Of a stretch of 64,000 bases of DNA, positions 47,700-59,500 are shown piece after piece (the stretch's first letter is position 1; each line of letters opens with the position of its first letter). Under the pieces are notes generated by a model. That model did not search any database. It was not told where the DNA came from and was given only the letters and a program-made list of their open reading frames with translations. The stretch is from Lophius americanus. Taxonomy: Eukaryota; Chordata; Actinopteri; Lophiiformes; Lophiidae. Made by a program: the position numbers and the translations under genes. The stretch is from assembly GCA_037951165.1 (NCBI GenBank), contig JBBDHG010000169.1, positions 352,501-416,500 on the forward strand. Direction: 5' to 3'.

Positions 47700-48348
47700 T
47701 TCGGGCAGCTTGTTTGCTTCCCGTCGCAACCGGAACTGACTTTCCGTGAAGATTTTTTTTTAGTTTTAGGGAGGGTGACCTGCCAGAATGAGTGTTATGG
47801 TTTCACTATGACACAAAAGCAGGGCTGAAGACCCCAACGACGTCGCACTAATTCACCAGCAGATGGCAGACAATCTTTGGGCGAAGAGGAAATAGAGTTT
47901 ATGTGGAAATATCAACGCCTATAGTCCAGTCTATATGCTGTGTCATGAATGATCAGTTCTGTGTTGCGGAGGTATTGTTCCTGGGATTCCTGATCGGCTC
48001 CACGTATTTTTAGATATATTTCTGGTGTTAAGGAAAGCCACAGATCAGCATCGCTGGTACTCACAGGAAACCCGCTGGGATTCCTGGGATTTTGATGTCT
48101 AACATCAGTTTATCTGGAACTAGTCAAGCTTCATGTGGCCCAAACTCACATAACATGAATCAAAGGGCTGCACAAAATAAAATAAAAAGCAAAATTCAAA
48201 AATATGAGCGAGCACTAGATGAATATTGAAATATGAACAGGCCAATGTGTTGACAGCTTATTCACTAATGTTATAACAAACACATAACCACTGAGATGTA
48301 TGAACATATACATATATATAAACAAACAACACATATACATGATTGTAT

Positions 48349-48380
<32 letters not shown>

Positions 48381-48395
48381 GAAGATATATATATG
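47700..48395. other. Non-coding, boundary of large minisatellite
   Basis: No gene or named element is recognised. Towards the right it becomes AT-rich, with an (AT)n run at about 48355-48380 and diverged ATATACAC-type units that merge into the minisatellite. Confidence 0.4.
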
Positions 48396-51352
48396 AAGAT
48401 ATACACATGTACATGATGATATACACTTATATATATGATGACATACACATTTGATGATATACACATGTATATGAGGATATACACGTATATATGATGATAT
48501 ACACGTATACATGATGATATACACGTATACATGATGATATACACGTATACATGATGATATACACGTATACATGATAATATACACGTATACATGATGATAT
48601 ACACGTATACATGATAATATACACGTATACATGATGATATACACGTATACATGATGATATACACGTATACATGATGATATACACGTATACATGATGATAT
48701 ACACGTATACATGATGATATACACGTATACATGATAATATACACGTATACATGATGATATACACGTATATATGATGACATACACATTTGATGATATACAC
48801 GTATACATGATGATATACACGTATACATGATAATATACACGTATACATGATGATATACACGTATACATGATAATATACACGTATACATGATAATATACAC
48901 GTATACATGATGATATACACGTATACATGATGATATACACGTATACATGATAATATACACGTATACATGATGATATACACGTATATATGATGATATACAC
49001 GTATATATGATGACATACACATTTGATGATATACACATGTATATGAGGATATACACGTATACATGATGATATACACGTATACATGATAATATACACGTAT
49101 ACATGATGATATACACGTATACATGATAATATACACGTATACATGATGATATACACGTATATATGATGACATACACATTTGATGATATACACGTATACAT
49201 GATGATATACACGTATACATGATGATATACACGTATACACGATGATATACACGTATACATGATGATATACACGTATACACGATGATATACACGTATACAT
49301 GATGATATACACGTATACATGATGATATACACGTATACACGATGATATACACGTATACATGATAATATACACGTATACATGATGATATACACGTATACAT
49401 TATGATATACACGTATACATGATGATATACACGTATACATGATAATATACACGTATACATGATGATATACACGTATACATTATGATATACACGTATACAT
49501 TATGATATACACGTATACATTATGATATACACGTATACATGATGATATACACGTATACATTATGATATACACGTATACATGATAATATACACGTATACAT
49601 GATGATATACACGTATACATGATGATATACACGTATACATGATGATATACACGTATACATGATGATATACACGTATACATTATGATATACACGTATACAT
49701 GATGATATACACGTATACATGATGATATACACGTATACATGATGATATACACGTATACATGATGATATACACGTATACATGATGATATACACGTATATAT
49801 GATGATATACACGTATATATGATGACATACACATTTGATGATATACACGTATACATGAGGATATACACATATACATGATGATATACACGTATACATTATG
49901 ATATACACGTATACATGATGATATACACGTATACATGATGATATACACGTATACATGATGATATACACGTATACATGATAATATACACGTATACATGATG
50001 ATATACACGTATACATGATGATATACACGTATACATGATGATATACACGTATACATGATGATATACACGTATACATTATGATATACACGTATACATGATG
50101 ATATACACGTATACATTATGATATACACGTATACATTATGATATACACGTATACATGATGATATACACGTATACATGATGATATACACGTATATATGATG
50201 ATATACACGTATATATGATGATATACACGTATATATGATGATATACACGTATACATGATGATATACACGTATACATGATAATATACACGTATATATGATG
50301 ATATACACGTATATATGATGATATACACATATACATGATGATATACACGTATATATGATGATATACACGTATATATGATGATATACACATATACATGATG
50401 ATATACACGTATACATGATGATATACACGTATATATGATGATATACACGTATATATGATGACATACACATTTGATGATATACACGTATACACGATGATAT
50501 ACACGTATACATTATGATATACACGTATACATGATGATATACACGTATACATTATGATATACACGTATACATGATGATATACACGTATATATGATGATAT
50601 ACACGTATACATTATGATATACACGTATATATGATGATATACACGTATACATGATGATATACACGTATACATGATGATATACACGTATACATGATAATAT
50701 ACACGTATACATGATGATATACACGTATATATGATGATATACACGTATACATTATGATATACACGTATACATGATGATATACACGTATACATTATGATAT
50801 ACACGTATACATGATGATATACACGTATATATGATGATATACACATTTGATGATATACACGTATACATGAGGATATACACATATACATGATGATATACAC
50901 ATATATATATGATATAAACATATATTTATGATGATATACACATATACATGATGATATACACATATATATGATGATATACACGTATATATGATGATATACA
51001 CATATATATATGATGATATAAACATATACATGATGATATACACATATACATGATGATATACACATATATATGATGATATACACGTATATATGATGATATA
51101 CACATATATATATGATGATATAAACATATACATGATGATATACACATATATATGATGATATACACGTATATATGATGATATACACGTATATATGATGATA
51201 TACATATATATATGATGATATACACATATATATATGATGATATAAACATATATTTATGATGATATACACGTTTATATGATGATATACACGTATATATGGT
51301 AATATACATACATACATGATGATATACACGTGTATATATGGTAATATACACA
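48396..51352. repeat. 2.95-kb minisatellite, 20-bp unit
   Basis: Roughly 147 copies of the unit GATGATATACACGTATACAT are present, with recurrent variants (ATATAT for ATACAT, GATAAT, ATTATG, ACACGATG). The core from about 48480 to 50840 is regular. The left edge (with TA runs) and the right edge (50880-51350, with 22-bp ATATATATGATGATAT-type units) are more diverged. Seven shortened 16-bp units containing ACATTTG punctuate the array, at about 48448, 48783, 49019, 49175, 49831, 50468 and 50843. Each unit has the dyad TATAC-AC-GTATA. The long open minus-strand frames (up to 422 codons, a VYHHVYVYIIMYTCISSCIR-like repeat) are a consequence of a stop-free 20-bp unit and are not called as genes. 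Confidence 0.97.
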
Positions 51353-51404
51353 TATACCAATGGACGTAGCATCTCAAGTGTAACAGAGGTTTGCTGGACT
51401 TCAT

Positions 51405-51610
51405 AAATTCTACTCCAGTGCCTTCTTATACCACAAACCAGGAGTTACTGTCCGTCAGACTGACCCTGGAGGAGTGGACACGTTGGTTGGAAGAGGCAGA
51501 GGAGTCTTAGTGGTCTGGAAAGACCACCACAGCCGAGTGCGTCCGGTCATACAAATGTCAGAATCTCCCATGAGGCAGTTGGGCATGATTCTTAACCCAT
51601 TCCCGGTATT
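51405..51610 (+). mobile_element. Ty3/gypsy RNase H relic
   Basis: The plus strand reads NQELLSVRLTLEEWTRWLEE, the pattern of a gypsy-type Pol RNase H region (ELLAVKLALEEWRHWLEG in other elements). After a one-base frame change comes VVWKDHHS, matching the VWTDHKNL step. An in-frame TAG and the frame change show the copy is inactive. No LTRs or other Pol domains are recognised nearby. It starts about 50 bases right of the minisatellite. Confidence 0.6.
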
Positions 51611-52055
51611 AAAAACATGAGACCGGATGCTCGGTCAGCCCGGTCCAGTTAGAGAACCCTTTCACAACACCCAAAACAAACCCTTTACCAGTCAGAGTCC
51701 GTTCAGTACCTGCCCCTCAAAGAGGAATCCATGATATCTGGGTCATTCCACATCTCTAGAGCCACGACAATCCAACCTCCCCATCATCACTTTGAGATCA
51801 AACCTGTTAAGGTAGTAGTTTGGATTAACTGCCCGGTAGTTGGATAAGTTTTACACATTTTCTTGTTTTCTTTTTGACCTGATTAATCTATAAACTGCAG
51901 TTTCTGCAAATCACAATAACTTCAGTTTAAATTAACCGCAGCAGGAAAGTCTAGATGATGTGCCGGAAGTTTTATTAACAAATTATTCTCTTCTAGTTTC
52001 ACTGATTAGGCCTAAGCCATCATACCCGACCGCGGGTCAGGGAAATATCCCCAAA

Positions 52056-52085
52056 AAAGAGTCAATAAGTCATTATTGACTCTTT
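52056..52085. repeat. Perfect 13-bp inverted repeat
   Basis: AAAGAGTCAATAA and TTATTGACTCTTT flank a 4-base centre GTCA. The arms match at all 13 positions. It may lie in the distal dlg2 3' UTR or in intergenic DNA, and it begins 70 bases left of the duplicated repeat at 52153. Confidence 0.85.
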
Positions 52086-52152
52086 ATATCAAATATCAAA
52101 TAGGACTTATTGATTCCAAATTGTGAAATTTAGACATAAATTGACACTTTTT

Positions 52153-52360
52153 GTCCGAAAAACAACATATTTGAGAAAAAACTCCCCCTAGTGAGAACAA
52201 CATTAACTATTAGAGTAAAATATGATTTACACAAGACCGATTTTCTCACTTTAACTAAATCAAAACAAGTTATGTCTGAAAAACTGTGGGAGAAAAAAAA
52301 AGAAACTGGCCTAGTGAGTAAAATGTGGCAATTAGAGTAAAATACAATACAAGACAGATT
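52153..52360 (+). repeat. Diverged direct duplication, ~121-bp period
   Basis: Two copies (52153-52243 and 52274-52360) share GTCYGAAAAAC, a GAGAAAAA block, CTAGTGAG, ATTAGAGTAAAATA and ACAAGAC-GATT in the same order. A third, antisense copy lies at 17384-17426. The unit is an unnamed dispersed repeat that became tandemly duplicated here. Confidence 0.55.
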
Positions 52361-55300
52361 TGTGGATACAATTCCTCTTAGTGTCGACCGACCATTCTAA
52401 AAACGATCCACTTCTTCCTCGTACTAAGGCCTATGTGGGTATAAAATCAAAAAAAATGATGCATGAAATATTACCAATGGATTTACCAAAAGATAAAGCG
52501 TGAACGCCACTTCTTACAACAGTGTATTTATTTCAGTTGAAAATGAACACAAATAGGACTGAATGAATCAAATCAGCATTTCGATCATGTCTTAAAACAC
52601 AGCAAGTACCCCAATGCTTCAGTTGTGTTGAATATTGCACATCCACATTTAATAGAAAAAAACCGTTGCAACATGCATAGGTCAAACATCCTGTATATTT
52701 TCACACAAAAGTCCCCACTGGCCTGTGCCAGGTTATAACACGTGTTACAATGACTTTGGAAGTTCTGTTGTTAGGTTTAGGATTAGTATCAAGCTAGTAT
52801 GAACATGTGTTTTATTTTAAAATCTCATCTCATCGTATTGCTGGGGGGATAACACTTTAAAATAGAAGGGTCAAAATATTCATCGTAGAATGGAATTCAA
52901 ATTTTTAATATTAATACACAAAGCAAATCGTCAGTCTTGGGCTTTATCAGGACGAGGCATCGGCATCCTCACTACGACTTTGACTCGATAGTTATTTCCC
53001 ATCAGTTCCGATGAGAAAAGGGGATTAAATCACAACGAAAAAGTACATCAATAAGCTTCAATTCTGATACACAGTAAACCTTCGCTGTTAAGGCAAGTGG
53101 TGACCAATACGTTATGGAAACTTTTCAAAAGAATGACGGCAGACGCCTTGCAAATATTAAAATGAAAAGTGTTGATTCACGCATATGAGTGTAGAACGAT
53201 TTTTCCCATCATCCCACAATTCTCAGCCAATTTTTTAACCAAAGAAAAGAGAAAAAATGATTCTATCTGTACATAAAACATCTGAGAGCACACACTCATT
53301 TCAGAAATGGCGAGTCTGTTCAGCTTATCAGCTACTACAGGTACAGTATGTGGTCCATAAAAACAGATCAGGGTTCAGTCTTGCCAACTTAGTGGATTAG
53401 AATTATAATTGTTTTAAAAATGGTATTAATTACTGCCTATTGTCCTTACCAAAAACAACGATTAAGTGCACTTTTGAACAGTCCCATTGACTCCAAACAT
53501 ACCTGCATTTAAGGTAAGTACTAGATTTACTGGTTTACCGGTTGGGAAAAACATGCGGTCTAAGTCAAAAAGCAGGAATGGGAATAAAATCGATAAAATT
53601 GTGTAGAATATATTGTCGAGAAATCCTTGTATTGTAGAAATGTAACAACAAACGGCAAGGCGGTAAAACAGAAGAGGAGGGTAATCACGCCGGCGGATGC
53701 ATTAGCCATTCCAAGTGCTTTATGTACATATATTAGATGTTTATTTTCAACCAAACAAAGTACTATGTTGCACGCCCTTTTAAACCAAGCAGGTCACTGG
53801 TGAGAAAACGGATTGGTGGAAATATCGTATGGTGCTGGATCCGCTCGAAAATAAGTCAGAATGACTTTTTCCCATCTCAGAATCATTTGAACTTAGAGGT
53901 TGACCTGTTGTTACGGCTGGTTTGAACCAAAGACAGGAGATGACGCTCCACCCCAGTGAGGTCACCGATGAGCGGTATTCTACTGTGTTCATGTAATCGT
54001 ACGGGTTTTCATAAAGGACAGCTTTTTGAGGTGTCACTCCACTCAGGTGGGCGTATTTACAGTGAACCTCTTTTTACCGCCGCCAAAAAGAGGTTGGCGG
54101 AGAATAAGTGCATCCGATCGTTATTCTAATCCTAGACATCATAATTCATACAAAACTAAATATACAGTATATCTTCATTTCCGTTTAGAAGGTATCCAGA
54201 TGCATTTTGTTAAATGAGGATGATGAAGATGAGGGTTGCTTACGTATAAAACAACTCTCATCTTTGGTTATGGTTTTATGGAAGTGTATGGCATTCACCT
54301 AAGGAAAAAAAACAAACACAGCCCTGTTTCTCTGAATTAACGACGTCGTTATCGTAGAAAAACGACGTAGAAAAACAGAGCCCCGTTTTTTTAATCCAAG
54401 ATTTAGCGATCTGATTATTTCAGGAAAACAGATTCCTTCGCCATTCCGTCTGAACAGCCGCCAAATTCCTTAGGAGCCTGTCCAAAATTGACAAACTAAT
54501 AAAAAGACCATCTATATTACTTAGAGTAAAGTATTTAAGTGAGATTTATCTCCTTAACTCATAAAACCAGGCCTCTGTTTTTCCGAAACAACAAGATAAG
54601 TAAGTTTTTAATTCAAATGTTTTTGGTACTGATGAACATTTCCTATCAGCTTTGGCTCCGGTCATTTCTCTCCTGCTACAGTTTTAAGGATAGATGCACA
54701 TGTGGAGGTACGAGCTCTCTGAGCGTTCTCCACTTCTGGCTGAAATCATTCCCTGGACATGAAGCAACGCCTTTCCAACGATCTGCTATTATATAAAAAT
54801 AAGGGTTTATATATGGTGGACGGGTCCAAAGATACAATCTTTTTACGATCCCTCCACTGAAGGTCGACGGGGGGGGGGGGATACCCTGGAGAAAAGCATA
54901 TATCATATTGGACATGAAGTGGAGAGCAGCCTCAGCAAAACGGGTCAGGCCGCCTTCAGAACCTATAAATCGAAACATTATTGGAGGGACTCTGGAACAG
55001 CGGGCCTCAGCAGAACCAGCCAAATTAACCTTTTTAAGAGTCTCACCTCTTCAGTCTTTCAAATCTTTCAAACGACAAAGATATTTAATGCTTTCAAATC
55101 TTCATCTGTGTGTGTTTCTACGTTAGCAAGCAGGTTTGAACGATGCAACCGATTTGAATAAAGTTTTAGCGGATAAAGCAGGTTGTGAGCTGAAGAAGAA
55201 ACTCCAGAACCGATTTGAACTAAACTTAGTGGAGAAGTGGACCAGGAAGCTCACCAGACAGAGGGATACACTCTATCGAGGGTGGTTCTAGTTATTTCTA

Positions 55301-55939
55301 TTCCTCAGGTGTGTTTCAGTACCACTCGGACCACCCTGCCCACTCCAGGTACACTGTGACTATCGGTTTCTTTTCACCATTACAGTCACATCCATCCTAA
55401 CACAGCCACAACATATTAGATCACTCATATATCTCCTCTGTTAACGATCTTTTAATTAAAGTCATATATATCCAATAATAAATAATTCTGTGCTTTTAAG
55501 CCCTCTAGCAATTTAAGTAGCAAAATATAGCGTTACATCTCTGTTGCCGTGAGCGGCGTCCTTCCTTTACGACACCTTTGCGATAAATAATCAAAAAAAA
55601 ACAACAAATGGTGAACATCTTACAGTGAATAATTTAAGTTCATCACACAGCAGCCTCGGTGTCATGTCAGAGAAATAATAATACAGTAATTCAAGAGGGA
55701 GGTGACAATGTAAACATACACAAAGCAAAGCTGTGATCAGCGGATGCACAGATGCTAACTCAGACTAAACATCAAACTTCAGGGAATTATCTGCTAGCGG
55801 TTGCGGTTTGAATGGACGGCGAGGGAAGAGTCCTTCCAAAGTCAGGGAAGCGGTGAGATTGGCACTTCGTTTGCCACCTCCTGTGTGTCGATGTGAAGAC
55901 ACACCTCGTAAATAAAAAAAAATAAAAAGGAGCATACAC

Positions 55940-56375
55940 TCCGATCAGCTGTAACATTAGAACCACTCAGAGATGGAATCTGAATAAAACTGATTACATG
56001 GTGACCATGGCAACTGTCAGTGGGTGGGACATAAGCAGCAACTGAACCTTTTTTTTTTTTTGTTGAAAGCAGGAAAAATGGTTCTGGATCTGAGCAACTT
56101 TAACATCAGGCCGTTTGTGATGGCTAGAGGACTGGGTCAGAAGAGAAGTGGTTGGTCCCAATCAAAGGAGGCTCATTGATGCATTTTGGGCTTGAAAAGA
56201 TGACCAAAACTGTGTTGTCGGACCCTTCAGAGGAGCTAGTCATGCACAAATTACAAAAAGTCAATGCAGGTTCTGATAGAAAAAGTGTCGGAACACAAAA
56301 AGGGCCTTCGCAGAACTCTTTTTTGATTGCTAAGGGAGAACTGACAGGCGGTTTTAATGTTATGGCTGATCGGCG
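55940..56375 (+). mobile_element. Internally deleted Tc1-type transposon relic
   Basis: The left end CGATCAGCTGTAACATTAGA and the right end (reverse complement CGATCAGCCATAACATTAAA) are inverted terminal repeats. Inside, GGATCTGAGCAACTTTAACA and GATGGCTAGAGGACTGGGTC correspond to the DLSNF and VMARGLGQ-type part of a Tc1-family transposase helix-turn-helix region. AATGCAGGTTCTGATAGAAA matches a later internal stretch. Most of the transposase, including the catalytic part, is missing, so the roughly 430-bp copy cannot move by itself. Confidence 0.65.
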
Positions 56376-56588
56376 TACAGACGGTTCATGTAAAATAACC
56401 AGCTAAATGTTGTCGTATACATTCAGGAACATTCACGTTGAGTGAAAGATGAAGCAGTAAACAAAGAAAAGAGAAGAGCATATTCACAATAATCATTTAT
56501 GAGGACTATTTATAGCCATACAGGTATTATAGGTTACAACTTATTACTAGTTGGAGCAGTCCGGACTCCCTTCCAGGAAGACGAGTTA

Positions 56589-59500
56589 TTATAGCTTCTC
56601 CTTCGAGGGGATCCAAATGTAGGGTCCTGAATGTTCCTCTATGACCTGTTTGCAGTGGTTATAAATGTCCTCTAAGGTGTCTCCTTGAACCAGCGCTGGA
56701 AAACAAAGGGGACACTTTTATAGAATTTAAAAAAAAACAACCAATCAGAGCCTGACTTCTTGACTAAATAAATGAAATTAAACGGATTAGGATATGATTC
56801 CAGAAGCAGAACCCAATTCTTAACGTCGTCTTTTGGCCAGCGGAGGTTTCTGAAGGATAACAAGGTGCCAGAGATTGTTGTGAACCTGGAGCTCCACGTT
56901 CGTCCATCTGCCTTTCTGCCCGCCCGCCCATCCATCCATCCATCCATCCATCCATCCATCCATCTATTCGCCCATCCATCCATCCACCCATCCATCCATC
57001 CATCCATCTATCTATCCATCCATCCATCTATTCGCCCATCCATCCATCCACCCATCCATCCATCCATCCATCCGTCTTTGCGCATCTGTTGACCTCATAC
57101 CTGTGAAGAATTCCCCAAACTCCTGCTCCAGCTTCATCGCCCTGTCAAAAGTCTTCCTGGCTTGTTCCTCAGTCAGTCTCTTATTCATGTCCCTGTGAAA
57201 ACACAAAACATCACACTGATTCTGCCCCTCCATTATATTTCCTGTAAACAGTTTAAGCTGAAAGTTCTATAAACAGAACACAAACATTTGTGAACTCACT
57301 CGTTACTACAATCCTACATTCTGCTCCCATCTGCATTATAGAGTGTTAATAATAATAATAATACATTTAATTATAATGCACTTTACATTTGGATCAAATC
57401 TTAAAGTGCTACAAAGTAAAAGCAGATAAAATAATAAAATAATAACTATATAAAAACCAGACCAAAAAGCAGCAATATTTATTACAGTTATAGGCTCTGC
57501 TAAAAAGGAAAGTTTTAAGTCCTTTTTTAAATGTGTCAGTCATCTGTGGAGCCCTCAGATGGTCAGGGAGGGCATTCCACAGACGAGGGGCAGCTGAACA
57601 GAAGGCCCGATCACTGATGGTGCTGAGCTTAGTCCGGGGAAGGAGGAGGCGGTATGAGTGGGTAGAACGGAGGGATCGTGTTGAGGTCAACTTATAACCT
57701 AACTTATGTTATAAGTTAGGTTATAAGTTAGGTTATAAGTTAGGTTATAAGTTTGGTTATAAGTTTGGTTATAAGTTTGGTTATAAGTTTGGTTATAAGT
57801 TTGGTTATAAGTTTGGTTATAAGTTTGGTTATAAGTTTGGTTATAAGTTTGGTTATAAGTTTGGTTATAAGTTAGGTTATAAGTTAGGTTATAAGTTAGG
57901 TTATAAGTTAGGTTATAAGTTAGGTTATAAGTTAGGTTATAAGTTAGGTTATAAGCTATGTTATAAGTGATGTTATAAGTTAGGTTATAAGTTATGTTAT
58001 AAGCTATGTTATAAGTTATGTTATAAGTTATGTTATAAGTTATGTTATAAGCTATGTTATAAGCTATGTTATAAGTTATGTTATAAGTTATGTTATAAGT
58101 TATGTTATAAGTTATGTTATAAGTTATGTTATAAGTTAGGTAAGTTTAGGTTTTTTTCTTGCAAAATCCATGTCACACAGATGCAGAATATTTATGAACA
58201 CCTTACATACATGTGTAGAGAAATATTTTAATATGTATTTCTAATTAGGAGAAGTTTAATTTGTGGGCCCATAGAGGATTTTACTAGAATAAAAAAACCG
58301 TGTGAACAAGGAAATCATTGTGGAGTCGTTTGTGATGAAAGAGAAAATGACTACTCACATTAATGAATCAATAGATCTGGGTTTGATGAAGATGGCTATG
58401 GGATACAGTTGTGCTACTTGTAGTCGTTTGATGGCGTTTCCAGACACATCCAGAATGCAGTGTTTACCCTGTGACAGGAATGAAGAGATGGACAACTTCT
58501 CAGTCTAAATATATCAAAGCTGACAAAATATCTCACTCTTTAAAAACTCCAGTATGTTGAAAATCTAAACTAAACAGCATCAAGCAAGAGTTCTGTCCAA
58601 AGACCGGTTACATCCCTTCTTTCTTTGGTATCCAAACATAACAGGACATCTCTACAGCTAAGTTCTATCAGAACCTCACCCTCTCAGCCACATATTTCAC
58701 AGACTGGACACTGGTTCCATACAGATTGTCATTGTACTGTCCCGCCTCGATGAACTTGTGCTCTTGAATGTCCTTCTCCATTTGCTCTCTGGACATGACA
58801 AAGTGGTAGTCCCGCCCGTCCACCTCGTAGTCTCGCTTGGGCCGGGTGGTATCTTGGGTTCAAGGAGGACAATTCACAGTTACAAATGAAACGTACAGAG
58901 TGACGTGTGAAGGTCAAGTGTGTAACATTCAGTGAAAAAAACCCAAAATCATCTGTATGCTAATGCTAATGCTAATGCTCTCTCACATGTGTGACTGAAA
59001 CTTCCAGGAAAAACTAAATCTATTCAATCTTATGCGAGGAAGCTAAAGAGAAACTGAAAGTAATATTTGTGATGAAATCAAAACATGAATTAAAAAAGAA
59101 GGACATTTGAATGCTTTATTTTGTCACTATAGTAAGTTTCACTGATAAATAGAAAAGATCTTTTTGATACTTTGATATGTTTTTTTTTTAATGAAAACCT
59201 TCTGTCCGTCTTTTTTCCGCAACACTTTAAAGAAAACCGTGAATCTTTATTCAGTGTCAGTGTTTTTAAGTGTTAAATCTTCGTAACCTTTTGGCAGGGA
59301 GTGACAGTTCTAGCCACACTTTTCTACCTGGATCCCGATTCGGACTCCAAAATAATAGAGAATCAGCCAATGCTTCATTTATCACAAATAGAACTACTAT
59401 TACCTTCATCTATTCATAACATAAAATTCCACCACTGATGGCCCAGTTGTAACCGGAGTTGCTTCTGGCAAATATACCTGAGTTCCACATTTACCTTTAA

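Larger units (their letters stand above)
51611..56588. other. Intergenic sequence and probable dlg2 3' UTR
   Basis: No coding exon is found. The right part should be the dlg2 3' UTR, running leftward from the stop codon at 56591-56589. Minus-strand AATAAA signals occur near 53740 and 52527, so its length is uncertain. The stretch contains the inverted repeat at 52056, the duplicated repeat at 52153, a 12-G tract at 54869-54880 and the Tc1-type relic at 55940. Open frames around 54676-55161 have no recognisable domain. Confidence 0.45.

Noticed and set aside
48396..51352. CRISPR-like or phage repeat array
   Set aside because: Units are directly contiguous with no spacers, and the setting is vertebrate genomic DNA.
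48215..51404. Very long minus-strand open frames (341-422 codons) with a Tyr/Ile/Ser/Cys/His repeat
   Set aside because: They are produced by the stop-free 20-bp minisatellite; all three minus frames are open, and the protein period (20 residues per 60 bases) follows from the array. No start context, splice signals or composition of a real protein.
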